Source: Clostridiaceae bacterium
GTDB lineage: Bacteria; Bacillota; Clostridia; Oscillospirales; Acutalibacteraceae
Direction: 5' to 3'
NCBI GenBank assembly: GCA_904501875.1
Contig: CAJGCQ010000004.1
Span: 1-33,464, forward strand
DNA: 33,464 bases
The stretch's first letter is position 1. The number at the start of each line of letters is the position of its first letter. The translations under genes were made by a program, and so were the position numbers. The notes below the pieces were generated by a model. It did no database searches, was not told where the DNA came from, and saw only the letters and a list, made by a program, of their open reading frames with translations. Below are positions 1-8,742 of the stretch, in pieces.

Positions 1-89
1 GAGGCCATAGACCTCTTGGAGGTAAGTCTTTTAAGCAGAGTATCGTTAATATTAGCAAATATAATTCCCGCAACTGCAGAAGTTCTCAT
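1..89 (-). CDS. glgD: GlgD, glucose-1-phosphate adenylyltransferase-like subunit (N-terminal 29 codons only)
   Basis: The frame starts at ATG 89-87 and runs off the window edge. It reads MRTSAVAGIIFANIND, then LTSKRSMA, which is the typical opening of the GlgD subunit (AGIIFxNxxD...LTxxRxM). In Firmicutes GlgD pairs with GlgC to form ADP-glucose pyrophosphorylase for glycogen synthesis. Its ATG overlaps the glgC stop (ATGA), and a strong AGGAGG-type ribosome site lies just upstream inside the glgC 3' end, so the two are translationally coupled. Only the N-terminus is visible, so intactness of the rest is unknown. Confidence 0.85.
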   Translation of the reverse strand, partial: MRTSAVAGIIFANINDTLLKRLTSKRSMA

Positions 90-1300
90 ATTTTCTCCTC
101 CTCACAGACATTTTCGGTTATCATTTTCTTAGCTCCGACAATCGCCTTTTTACCAACCGTTAGGTTGTCTCCTATAACGGTAATTCCCCACTCGGTTGTG
201 TCGGTATGGGCGGGTTCTGTGCCTATTTCGGCGTTTTCACCAATAACGGTGTTTTCAGCGATTATGGAATATTTTACCTTAGCGCCCTTTTTAATAACCG
301 CACCGGGCATAACCAGCGAATACTCAACCGAAGCTCCCTTTTCAACCGTTACATTCTCAAAAAGGATAGAGTAATCAAGCCGGCCCTCAACCTCACAGCC
401 GTCGGTTATAAGGGAATTTTCCACCTCGGCATCTTCGGAAAGATATTGCGGCGGCATACCGGTTGTTCTTGAATAAATACGCCAATTCTGGTCCGCAAGA
501 TTAAGGTCAATTTTAGGATTCAAGAGGTCAAGGTTAGCCTCCCAAAGGGAATCTACCGTTCCTACATCCTTCCAGTAGTCACCAAAACGGTAAACCTTCA
601 TAAGCTCTCCGGCACCTAACATTGCGGGGATAATATCCTTGCCGAAATCGTTTGAAGAGTTGGGGTTAGCCTCGTCCTCTGTCAGATACTTTTTAAGCTT
701 CTGCCAAGAGAAAACATAAATTCCCATTGATGCTAAATTGCTCTTAGGATTTGCAGGCTTTTCTTCAAACTCGTAAATCGTGCCGTCTTCCCTTGTGTTC
801 ATAATTCCGAAGCGGGAAGCCTCCTCCATAGTGACCTCCATAACGGCAATGGTGCAGGCGGCACCGCTTTCGGTATGCTCGTTTATCATTTTGGAATAAT
901 CCATTTTATAAATATGGTCACCTGAAAGCACCAGAACATACTCAGGATTGTACCTTGAGATAAACTCTAAATTCTGGTAAATTGCATTAGCAGTACCCTT
1001 GTACCAGTTGCCGCCCTTCTGCCCTTGATAGGGCGGAAGAATATGCACTCCTCCCTTTGAGCGGTCAAGGTCCCAGGGCTTGCCGGAGCCTACATAATCG
1101 TTAAGCTCAAGCGGCTTGTACTGTGTAAGAATTCCGACGGTATCAATACCCGAATTTGCACAGTTTGACAGCGGAAAATCGATAATGCGGTATTTACCGC
1201 CGTAAGGTACTGCAGGTTTGGCAATTTTACTGGTTAAAACTCCGAGTCTGCTTCCCTGCCCGCCGGCAAGCAGCATAGCGACACATTTTTTGCTGTTCAT
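86..1300 (-). CDS. glgC: GlgC, glucose-1-phosphate adenylyltransferase
   Basis: GlgC makes ADP-glucose and PPi from ATP and glucose-1-phosphate, the committed step of bacterial glycogen synthesis in the cytoplasm. The 404-aa product has the nucleotidyltransferase signature GGQGSRLG (residues 13-20), the regulatory/substrate stretch KPAVPYGGKYRIIDF (28-42), SGDHIYKMDY (126-135), a FEEKP motif and GDYWKDVGT. A left-handed beta-helix of hexapeptide-like repeats fills the C-terminal third. Length is normal for the family. ATG 1300 is preceded by AAGGAG with 7-nt spacing. It lies between glgB (40 bp upstream) and glgD (4-nt overlap), so the three form an operon. Confidence 0.97.
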   Translation of the reverse strand: MNSKKCVAMLLAGGQGSRLGVLTSKIAKPAVPYGGKYRIIDFPLSNCANSGIDTVGILTQYKPLELNDYVGSGKPWDLDRSKGGVHILPPYQGQKGGNWYKGTANAIYQNLEFISRYNPEYVLVLSGDHIYKMDYSKMINEHTESGAACTIAVMEVTMEEASRFGIMNTREDGTIYEFEEKPANPKSNLASMGIYVFSWQKLKKYLTEDEANPNSSNDFGKDIIPAMLGAGELMKVYRFGDYWKDVGTVDSLWEANLDLLNPKIDLNLADQNWRIYSRTTGMPPQYLSEDAEVENSLITDGCEVEGRLDYSILFENVTVEKGASVEYSLVMPGAVIKKGAKVKYSIIAENTVIGENAEIGTEPAHTDTTEWGITVIGDNLTVGKKAIVGAKKMITENVCEEEKI

Positions 1301-1340
1301 AACAACACTCCTTATGTTTTATTAATATAACTGTACAATA

Positions 1341-3245
1341 TTATGCTTGAGCCGCCGATTTATTACTATTTGTCCGCGATGATGTTTTTCTGCTAACGGG
1401 AACACGGTAAAAGCTCACCGACATTGCAGGAATATCAAGGCTTACGGAGTTTTCATAGCCGTGCATCGGTATTTTTTCGCTCTTATAGCTTACAGCCGTA
1501 TCGTCGGTATCGCCTCCGAAGCTTTTGCTGTCGGAACAGAAAATCCTCTTATAGGAGCCTTTTTTAGGCACTCCTATGCGGTAGTTTTCCCTTGCAACAG
1601 GAACAAAATTGCAGACTGTAATAAGCTCGTTTCCTGATTTATCAATACGCCTGAAGGAAATAATGCTCTGCTCATTATCGTCGTTAGAAATCCAGGAAAA
1701 TCCTTCCCAAGAATAGTCAACTTCCCAAAGCTGTGAATGCTTGAGATAAAACTTATTAAGCTCAGCAACATAATCCTGCATCATACGGTGCTTATCGTAC
1801 TGAAGCAACAGCCAGTCAAGCTCCTGCTTATAATTCCACTCAATAAACTGTGCAAATTCCTGACCCATAAACAAAAGTTTTTTGCCCGGATGCGCCATAA
1901 TGTAGGCATAAAAGGCACGCAATGAGGAGAATTTCATATCATATTCGCCCGGCATTTTCCCGATCATTGAGCATTTTCCGTGCACCACCTCATCGTGGGA
2001 CAGCGGAAGAATAAAGTTTTCCGAAAAGGCATAGAAGAATGAGAAGGTCAGGCAATCGTGATTATTCTTCCTGAAAAGCGGGTCGAGGGACATATATCGG
2101 AGCATATCGTTCATCCAGCCCATATTCCACTTGAAGTTAAAGCCGAGTCCGCCGTCCTTCGGCGGTTTCGTAACAAGGGGCCATGCGGTAGATTCCTCTG
2201 CTATCATCATAACCCACGGGTTAGCGGCAAAAGCCGCAGTATTCACATCCTTTAAAAAGGCGATTGCCTCAAGGTTTTCGTGCCCTCCGTAGGAATTTGG
2301 CACCCATTCCCCGGCCTGACGGCCATAGTCGAGATACAGCATTGAAGCTACTGCATCAACCCTGAGTCCGTCGATGTGATACTCTTTAATCCAGTAAACC
2401 GCACTTGAAATAAGGAAGTTTCTCACCTGGGGCTTGCCGTAGTCAAAAACAACGGTTCCCCATTCCTTATGCTCCCCCTTGCAGGGGTCGGCATATTCAT
2501 AGCAGGGTGTTCCGTCAAAGCGGAAAAGCCCAAACTCATCACGGGGAAAATGGGCGGGAACCCAGTCAAGTATTACACCGATACCATTTTCGTGCATAAT
2601 ATCGATAAACTTCTTAAAATCATCGGGAGTGCCGTAACGGGAGGTGGGGGCAAAATAGCCCGACACCTGATAACCCCAAGAGCCCTCAAAGGGATACTCG
2701 GTAACCGGCATAAGCTCCACATGGGTGTAATTCATTTTTTTCAGGTACTCCGCAAGCTCTCGGGCTAATGTTACATAATCATAAAAATTTCCGTCCTCAA
2801 ATCTACGCCACGAGCCTGCGTGAAGCTCATAAATATTAACAGGGGATTCATATATATTTTTACATTTCTGTATACTGCACCATTTTTCATCATTCCAAAT
2901 ATAGTGGGAGCTGTAAATTTTGGAAGCGTTGGCAGGTGCGGTTTCGTAATGACGGGCATACGGGTCAGACTTAAGCACCGTCATACCGTCGCTTGCGGTA
3001 ACCGCATATTTATAGGTATCAAAATCTTTAAGGCCCTTTATACTTGTTTCCCAAATTCCGCAGTCCGACCTTTTCATCGGATTAGCATCGCCGTCCCAAC
3101 TGTTAAAATCGCCCACAACCGAAACCGCTGAGGCATTCGGTGCCCAAACCCGAAAGATGGTACTGTCACCTTCTAAAAACGAGCCGAAGTATTTATATGC
3201 TTCTGAAGTTATACCTGAACTGAAATTTTTAATAAAATCCTTCAT
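1341..3245 (-). CDS. glgB: GlgB, 1,4-alpha-glucan branching enzyme
   Basis: GlgB cuts alpha-1,4-glucan and re-attaches the segment by an alpha-1,6 link, introducing glycogen branches. The 634-aa protein has an N-terminal CBM48 domain (about 20-110, with FRVWAPNA and GDFNSW), then a GH13 barrel. Visible catalytic elements are LRVDAV (nucleophile Asp297), the acid/base Glu350 in IAEES, and SHDEVVHGK (His417/Asp418). The C-terminal all-beta domain is present, followed by a Ser/Lys/Asn-rich tail. ATG 3245 follows GAGGTG. It is the first gene of the glgBCD operon and has its own promoter at 3317-3345. Confidence 0.97.
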   Translation of the reverse strand: MKDFIKNFSSGITSEAYKYFGSFLEGDSTIFRVWAPNASAVSVVGDFNSWDGDANPMKRSDCGIWETSIKGLKDFDTYKYAVTASDGMTVLKSDPYARHYETAPANASKIYSSHYIWNDEKWCSIQKCKNIYESPVNIYELHAGSWRRFEDGNFYDYVTLARELAEYLKKMNYTHVELMPVTEYPFEGSWGYQVSGYFAPTSRYGTPDDFKKFIDIMHENGIGVILDWVPAHFPRDEFGLFRFDGTPCYEYADPCKGEHKEWGTVVFDYGKPQVRNFLISSAVYWIKEYHIDGLRVDAVASMLYLDYGRQAGEWVPNSYGGHENLEAIAFLKDVNTAAFAANPWVMMIAEESTAWPLVTKPPKDGGLGFNFKWNMGWMNDMLRYMSLDPLFRKNNHDCLTFSFFYAFSENFILPLSHDEVVHGKCSMIGKMPGEYDMKFSSLRAFYAYIMAHPGKKLLFMGQEFAQFIEWNYKQELDWLLLQYDKHRMMQDYVAELNKFYLKHSQLWEVDYSWEGFSWISNDDNEQSIISFRRIDKSGNELITVCNFVPVARENYRIGVPKKGSYKRIFCSDSKSFGGDTDDTAVSYKSEKIPMHGYENSVSLDIPAMSVSFYRVPVSRKTSSRTNSNKSAAQA

Positions 3246-3316
3246 TTCGCACCTCTTTTATTGTTGACACCAAACTTCCCTCTCATGAAATACTGCTGTC
3301 ATCTTTTTATGTTTTT

Positions 3317-3345
3317 ATTATAACAGCATTCATGGTATTTTTCAA
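3317..3345 (-). promoter_or_regulatory. SigA-type promoter of the glgBCD operon
   Basis: On the minus strand, TTGAAA (3345-3340), a 17-bp spacer and a perfect TATAAT (3322-3317) lie about 70 bp upstream of the glgB start. An interrupted dyad, CATGAA...TGCTGT at 3284-3299 and ACAGCATTCATG at 3323-3334, brackets the -10 box and could be an operator. This is a sequence call only. Confidence 0.75.
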
Positions 3346-3373
3346 GTAATTTTTTTTAAATTTCCGAAAGAAA

Positions 3374-3422
3374 TGAAAAAATTAAATGTCGATATTTGTT
3401 GAAACTTAACAAATATCGACAT
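3374..3422 (-). terminator. Intrinsic terminator after the GHL10 lipoprotein gene / phage-like cassette
   Basis: A perfect 15-bp inverted repeat (3386-3400 with 3408-3422, 7-nt loop) is followed on the minus strand by TTAATTTTTTC. The stem is AT-rich, so strength is uncertain, but position and U-tract fit termination of the 12349-3491 transcription unit before the glgB promoter. Confidence 0.6.
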
Positions 3423-3490
3423 CATCCTGCATACAATGAGTTATTTTCTAAATATTTTACATCTGATTTAAAAGTTTAATGGCATAACAT

Positions 3491-4690
3491 TTAGCTGTAA
3501 AAATTTGTAATATCAACCAGTTTTTCACGCTGTTTTGTGTTAAGCTCTTCGGCCGAGAATAGCGAGGAATAGGAAAAGAGTACATAACCTGACACACTGC
3601 CGTTTTTATAGCAAATCTCTGCCTGTCTTGCGATTATATCCACCGAGGCGTTCCATTCCTCCTTGTCTGCCTCTGAGTCTGTCCCTATCTTGTAGGGGGC
3701 AAGCCCGATTTTAAGCTCTATCTCTGCATTTGCCTTAGAAAGTTCTATCCAGTCGTCCAGCAAGTTATCAAAGCGATATTGCTCATCAGGATAATCATAA
3801 CCGAAATAAAGCTGCGGGATTACAGCGTCCAGACATCCACATTCCACCCAAGTCTTAACATCGGCGTAAAGCTCGTTATAGTTTTTTTCGATAGAAGCCA
3901 TAGGACTTACAGAAAAAGTAATGTCTTTGCCGTAAAACTTCACGGCGGTATAACACCCGGATATTAAGGCGTTTACATTTGCCCGTCTCCAATCAGAAAG
4001 AGAAAGGGGATTTTCGGTTTCCGAACTGTATTTTTCATAGCTTGCCGAATCAAACTCCGGTTCGGTCGTGGGATAAAAATAATCGTCAAAATGGATGCCG
4101 TCTACCTCGTATTTGCTAAGCACCTCTCGTATCCCGTTTATCACAAGCTCCCTTACCTCAGGTTCAGCAGGATTTAGGTAAATTCCGTCAAATAAACATA
4201 CATTTTTATCGTTTTTGATGTCCTCGTCGGTAAGCCATTTATAGGCGGGGCTTTCGGGGTCTAAAGCCTCCTTACTGCTTGAAGAGGTCAGCACTCTATA
4301 GGGGTTTATCCAAGCGTGCACCTTTATCCCGGCAGTTTTGCAAGCATTGATAATATATAGGAATGGGTCAAAATCAATATTCTTGGCGTTATTTATAAGC
4401 GGAAAATAATCGGATTGAAAAAGCGAATCGCAAAAAGCCCTTATATGTACATATATTTCCCCTATTTTAAGCGCTTTGCAATTTTCAATAACATTATCGA
4501 ATTCTGCCTTAAAGCCCGCCTCGCTTTCAAGCATAGAATTTATCTCGCTAAAGGAAAGCCAGACACCTGAAACAGAAATGTTTTTATAAGGTAACGCCTC
4601 GCTTTCCCCGAAAAGGCTGTTATTATTTTCAGTAGAACAGCCTACAAGCAAAATGAGTGAAACAAGCAAACAAACAATTAACTTTTTCAT
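3491..4690 (-). CDS. Lipoprotein, GHL10/DUF187-family glycoside hydrolase-like protein
   Basis: The 399-aa product begins with a lipoprotein signal (basic MKK, hydrophobic core, lipobox LLVGC with Cys18), so it should be anchored outside the membrane. The body is a GHL10-type barrel: GVWLSF near the mature N-terminus, IYVHIRAFCDSLFQS, AWINPYRV, and VDGIHFDDYFYP with paired acidic residues. Family members include E. coli DigH (YddW), which cleaves denuded peptidoglycan glycan strands, and B. subtilis YngK. That this one acts on peptidoglycan is inference. ATG 4690 follows a GGGTGG site and lies only 18 bp after the stop of the last phage-like gene, with no terminator between, so it is probably co-transcribed with the head cassette. 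Confidence 0.85.
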   Translation of the reverse strand: MKKLIVCLLVSLILLVGCSTENNNSLFGESEALPYKNISVSGVWLSFSEINSMLESEAGFKAEFDNVIENCKALKIGEIYVHIRAFCDSLFQSDYFPLINNAKNIDFDPFLYIINACKTAGIKVHAWINPYRVLTSSSSKEALDPESPAYKWLTDEDIKNDKNVCLFDGIYLNPAEPEVRELVINGIREVLSKYEVDGIHFDDYFYPTTEPEFDSASYEKYSSETENPLSLSDWRRANVNALISGCYTAVKFYGKDITFSVSPMASIEKNYNELYADVKTWVECGCLDAVIPQLYFGYDYPDEQYRFDNLLDDWIELSKANAEIELKIGLAPYKIGTDSEADKEEWNASVDIIARQAEICYKNGSVSGYVLFSYSSLFSAEELNTKQREKLVDITNFYS

Positions 4691-4708
4691 CGCACCACCC
4701 TTAAAAGG

Positions 4709-6763
4709 TCAAACGGTTTCTCTGTAATTAATAATAAGCTCACCTAAGGAAAAAGCGCTGTCGGAGCTGAATTTAAGGCAAAGTGATTTTACAGGGCTCA
4801 AATGCGGTATAAGCTTTACGGACTTAAGGGTCCCGCAGGTATAGTCTATATCGGGCTCCCCTAAGTTTAATGTATCAAAACGCCTGCCGTTAATAAAAAC
4901 TTCGAGCCTCGCCTTTGAAGAGGCGGAAACACTTATGCTGTCAATAACCTTCCTATTAGACATACTGCCGAAATCAAAGCATTTTGTCACCGCCCTGCCT
5001 GCGACAGAGTAGTTATTTATTACAGGCTCCTCTCCACTTCGGCAAATATCGGTATCCTCTATGCCCGAAAGCTTTGCGGTGTAAAACACCCTGCCATCCG
5101 TTCCCTTACAAAAAATGTAAAGTTGACCCGAAGAAGAAAATCCGCCCAAGGCATTAGAGTGCATAAAGCTCCAGATATACCAAGCAGGGTTTTTAAGCCC
5201 CCCGTCTCGGTAATCCATTATGACAGCTTTTTCTCCTATAAGCAATAGATAACGGTTGTCATTATGAACTGCAAAGGTTTTACTTATATCACCGTCGCTT
5301 AATGAAGCTAAATATCCGTCAATCGTCTTTGAAAGCTTTGTAATTTCAAAAGAAGATGTACTAATTGCGTAAACCGACCTGTCACTTCCGAGCCATATTG
5401 CCTTATCCCCGCAAAGCAAGCAGGAATATTTGTTATCAAGTCCCTTATCTCCGCTAATTTTTTTAGCTGTAAAGGTATCTTTAGTATAAAAGACCGAATC
5501 GTCATCCGCAAGCAGTGAACTTGAGTTTATGGGACTACCATTTTTCAAGGTAAGGGTATATATTTCATTCTGCTTAAAGACCAAAATTCCGTTTTTATAG
5601 CTTAAAAGTGCGTTAACCCCGTCTTCTCCGCCTATTTTATAGGAGGAATCACAGGGAAAGTAAAGGGGATTATCTGTGTGTACGCTTATAACTCTACCCC
5701 TGTCTGTTCCGCCGGAAAAAACAAGTCTTGAGCCGAGCACCGCACAGCAGGTTGAGGAAACGGCGCTTTCAATGCCGCTTTTAAGGGCTTTGCCTGCAAT
5801 TACACATATATTGTTCTCGTGATACTTGTTCATCAGCGGTACTGAATAATCGCCGCCGGCAGATGTAAAATTAAGCATACCCTTTGCTCGGTCAACGCTC
5901 AGAGTGATTTGCGCATTACAGAAGGTAGTAGTTACGGAGCTTTCGTAGTCCATAATGACCCAATCGGTATATTCGGTCGAACTCATATAGATGCGGCATT
6001 GTACAATATCGTTATTAAGGTCGGTAAACGGTAATCTAAAGCAGGAAGAATAACCGTCCGAGGTGAAGTATGCCTTAAAGCGCTCGGTAAGCATATTACG
6101 AGATTCCAAAAACATCGGCGTTCCCGTATAGGCAAATCCTGACGACCTTGATTCCTCGTAACGGTTGCCTCTGCCGTTCATATATACCACCGGAACATAA
6201 AAGTTGTGTAGCTGTTTCCAAGAGCTTAAACCGGTTTCAAGCTCGTATATACTGTAGCTAGTTTGAGAATAATTGTATATGTTGCGGGTGCAGACAAGTG
6301 CAAATACACCTGCGCCCTCTACAGGACTGGCGCTGTAAAAAAGAATGTTTGTGGGCTGGTAAAAATCCTCAAATGTAATACGATTGAAAATTAAATTACC
6401 CGCCGCAGAGCTGTTGCCGTCATCACCCACAAAAAATATATTGCAGTAATAAATTGAATCGTCTTGACAGTATTCCTGCAGGGCAATTTTCTTGTAATTG
6501 CCGTCTATGTAAACCCCAAAATCGGTAACCTTATAGGAAAATGTGTCATAAACAGGCGGGTTTTCGCTTTTAATGATATTTTCCGGATTGGCCGTAAGCC
6601 CCGCTCTCGTACATAAAACGCCCCCCTCATACCACATATTTTCACTTTCATAAAGTGCGTTGTCAGGAATGTCTGCCGCAAGAGCTGCTGTGACCGTTCC
6701 CGATTTAAAGCTGCGCACCTTAAAGGTTTTTTGTTCGTTACGCTGTAATGATCCGAATTTCAT
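4709..6763 (-). CDS. Phage-like virion protein, possibly head-tail stabilisation/tail protein (684 aa)
   Basis: No enzyme motif or transmembrane segment is visible. The N-terminus has the pattern IPDNALYESENMWYEGGV followed by LCTRAGL, which resembles podovirus-type stabilisation or tail-tube-B-like proteins (asparagine-rich lead, then 'dG.l..R.G'). The rest is rich in short beta-strand-like stretches (GDYWK-type turns are absent; SRLVFSGGTD, YKNGILVFKQNEIYTL, DNRYLLLIGEKAVIMDYRDG), compatible with a beta-propeller. It starts 5 bp after the connector-like gene, consistent with a portal-connector-stopper order. Function is inferred mainly from position and N-terminal pattern; it could also be a tail-spike-like or adhesin protein. 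Confidence 0.55.
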   Translation of the reverse strand: MKFGSLQRNEQKTFKVRSFKSGTVTAALAADIPDNALYESENMWYEGGVLCTRAGLTANPENIIKSENPPVYDTFSYKVTDFGVYIDGNYKKIALQEYCQDDSIYYCNIFFVGDDGNSSAAGNLIFNRITFEDFYQPTNILFYSASPVEGAGVFALVCTRNIYNYSQTSYSIYELETGLSSWKQLHNFYVPVVYMNGRGNRYEESRSSGFAYTGTPMFLESRNMLTERFKAYFTSDGYSSCFRLPFTDLNNDIVQCRIYMSSTEYTDWVIMDYESSVTTTFCNAQITLSVDRAKGMLNFTSAGGDYSVPLMNKYHENNICVIAGKALKSGIESAVSSTCCAVLGSRLVFSGGTDRGRVISVHTDNPLYFPCDSSYKIGGEDGVNALLSYKNGILVFKQNEIYTLTLKNGSPINSSSLLADDDSVFYTKDTFTAKKISGDKGLDNKYSCLLCGDKAIWLGSDRSVYAISTSSFEITKLSKTIDGYLASLSDGDISKTFAVHNDNRYLLLIGEKAVIMDYRDGGLKNPAWYIWSFMHSNALGGFSSSGQLYIFCKGTDGRVFYTAKLSGIEDTDICRSGEEPVINNYSVAGRAVTKCFDFGSMSNRKVIDSISVSASSKARLEVFINGRRFDTLNLGEPDIDYTCGTLKSVKLIPHLSPVKSLCLKFSSDSAFSLGELIINYRETV

Positions 6764-6768
6764 ATGCT

Positions 6769-7116
6769 CTACCCCACTGTCACTTTAGGAAGAGTATCCT
6801 TCACACCTGATATTTCAGCAAGAGCAGTTGCCCGTTTTGCGTTATACATTTCGGCAAACAATTGATTTTTGTTTGCATCGCCTTCAATAAGAGCTAAAAG
6901 CATTGCCGCTCCATAGAAGAGCGCCTCCTCCTTAGCCTTTGGAATTTCAAGAGAATCCAAAAGCGAAAAAATGCCGTTGCAATTCAAATCAGGTAAAAGC
7001 TGATTAATAATTTCAAGTCCCTTTTCCGCCGCACCGTGGGTTTCACTCGTATCCACCTCTTCGCCAGAATATCCGAGTAAGTGAATCGCCCTTTTTATAA
7101 CATCATATCCCGTCAT
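6769..7116 (-). CDS. Small head-tail connector / tail accessory-like protein
   Basis: This 115-aa, mainly helical protein (MTGYDVIKRAIHLLG... then a helix around LFYGAAMLLALIEGD) has the size and helical pattern of phage head-completion adaptors such as P22 gp4 or gp15/gp6-type connectors, which bind beneath the portal ring. ATG 7116 lies inside the 3' end of the portal gene (14-nt overlap) with GGAGGAAAAAG upstream, so translation is coupled to portal. Sequence similarity alone is not decisive. The assignment depends on lying between portal and the 684-aa gene. Confidence 0.6.
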   Translation of the reverse strand: MTGYDVIKRAIHLLGYSGEEVDTSETHGAAEKGLEIINQLLPDLNCNGIFSLLDSLEIPKAKEEALFYGAAMLLALIEGDANKNQLFAEMYNAKRATALAEISGVKDTLPKVTVG

Positions 7117-8671
7117 CCGCTTTTTCCTCCTTAATATCCTTTATAAGACCGTTTTTGTCGGGTACTATTCCCTCAGGCAGGCGGTTAAGCAACTGAACAC
7201 GGTCAATAATACCCTTTTCATAAAGGGTTATTAGGGTATTTGTACATTCCCGTTCGCTGTATACCGTACCCGCACCGACCTCTATTTTTGCGTTTATAAG
7301 CATACCTTTTAAACGCTCGGATTCAAAGGGTATATAGCGTATTCCCATATTGTCGGAAAGCTTAACTTTCCTACTGCCGTAGCAGACAATCCAGAAATCT
7401 GCCCAAATTCGTGAAATATCCTCTGCAAAGGAATAAAAGCGGTTTTTAATTAGCTGCAGCGGCATTACCGCCGCATCACGCAAGGTGATAAGTGCGCTTG
7501 CGTTGTCGGCTCGGCTGTCACCTAAAGCCACCTCATTTGCACCGCTTTGGGTTAGGGTATTATTGATAAGCGAGTGCACACTGCTTTCAAAATTCTTTGA
7601 AAAATCAGGTGGTGCAACATATCTTACCGCTCCCGCAACCTCTTCATTTGTGCCGAAGACCTTTATAATCTGACCTGGTTCGTTTGTAATTCCCTCAGGG
7701 ACGGTATCGCCGTTCACAACAAGCATGGGCATACCCGAGGTCATAGCTGACCAAACATTAGCTGTTATCATACGGTTAATGGCTATCTGGTTGGGTATAA
7801 GATATGTGATCTCGCTTTCCCCGTAAATAATTCCGCCACCACTTTCCCAAGAGAACAGCGCAATAGGATAAAGCCTCAGCCCTGTATCAAAATCCTTGCG
7901 TACAAGGGCATTTTCGGTCGCCTTTACACTTTTAATTGTATAGCTTCCGTCCGGTTTATATTCCTTATAAAGCTTTGTAAGCACTGTGATTTTTCCGTCA
8001 ATCGCACCGTCTTCAATAGCTCTGAGTGTGGGAATATCCGCGCCGTAGCGCCGTGCCTCCCGTATTACCTCCTCGGTTTCACGGCAGCTTGAAATAATAA
8101 TATAGGGCTGTTTTTGCACCTCTTTTACATAAGGGTCGCCAAAAAAAACATTTTCAATGTTAAGCACCTCGCAGGCTATGTCCCCTTTAATCGGTACTGT
8201 TTTTTGCTCGTCGGCAAAAAGTCCCGTTCTGATTTCACCATCCCAATAGGTATAAAGCACACCCGTGCCTGTCACATAGGCGTTGCGCAATACCTGTTCA
8301 TAAATCTGGCTTAAAGCCACCCTCTCTGCCGTAACATTGTAGTATCCGCCAAGCAGAGACATTAAACCGTTAATTTCCTTGGTCTCCTTGTTGTGCGTAT
8401 CCTCAAACGCCGTAGACACACCCTCCGCCGAAAAGCTCACGGTCAACGGATTGCTTAATATCTGGGACATTTTGTATTCCCCTATGCGCTTTATAACATT
8501 GTGTCTTACAAGAGGTCGGTCATTTCCGCATTTAGCACCGTACCATTGGTTTCCAATGTAAAACCTCTCGTTAATACGGTTTTGTTCATACATTCCATGC
8601 TGTCCGAGCCCCGCCTTAAAATCCGCTGCGGCGCGGTATTCACTGTAAATTTCAAAAGGCTTACTGTTCAT
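7103..8671 (-). CDS. Phage portal protein, P22-like type
   Basis: The portal is the dodecameric channel at one capsid vertex through which DNA is packaged and ejected. The 522-aa length fits. Recognisable elements are INERFYIGNQW near residues 33-43, RPLVRHNVIKRIGEYKMSQI, FFGDPYVKEVQKQPYIIISS, the region YGESEITYLIPNQIAINRM, and a helical C-terminal part (MPLQLIKNRFYSFAEDISRIWADFW). ATG 8671 follows GGGAG. It is transcribed after the major capsid gene, whereas in most tailed phages portal precedes scaffold and capsid. No frameshift or internal stop is seen. Confidence 0.88.
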   Translation of the reverse strand: MNSKPFEIYSEYRAAADFKAGLGQHGMYEQNRINERFYIGNQWYGAKCGNDRPLVRHNVIKRIGEYKMSQILSNPLTVSFSAEGVSTAFEDTHNKETKEINGLMSLLGGYYNVTAERVALSQIYEQVLRNAYVTGTGVLYTYWDGEIRTGLFADEQKTVPIKGDIACEVLNIENVFFGDPYVKEVQKQPYIIISSCRETEEVIREARRYGADIPTLRAIEDGAIDGKITVLTKLYKEYKPDGSYTIKSVKATENALVRKDFDTGLRLYPIALFSWESGGGIIYGESEITYLIPNQIAINRMITANVWSAMTSGMPMLVVNGDTVPEGITNEPGQIIKVFGTNEEVAGAVRYVAPPDFSKNFESSVHSLINNTLTQSGANEVALGDSRADNASALITLRDAAVMPLQLIKNRFYSFAEDISRIWADFWIVCYGSRKVKLSDNMGIRYIPFESERLKGMLINAKIEVGAGTVYSERECTNTLITLYEKGIIDRVQLLNRLPEGIVPDKNGLIKDIKEEKADDGI

Positions 8672-8698
8672 ATAATTTCTCCCTTTCGATAAACCTGA

Positions 8699-8723
8699 TT
8701 AAGGGGAGACCGGCTCCCCTTAA
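8699..8723 (-). other. Perfect intercistronic hairpin between capsid and portal genes
   Basis: TTAAGGGGAG and CTCCCCTTAA form a 10-bp perfect inverted repeat with a 5-nt loop, located in the 71-bp gap after the capsid stop. No U-run follows on either strand, so it is not a classical terminator. A 3'-end stabiliser or partial attenuator that raises capsid over portal expression is plausible, as capsid is needed in large excess. Confidence 0.5.
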
Positions 8724-8742
8724 CCTTTTGATATATTTTTCC

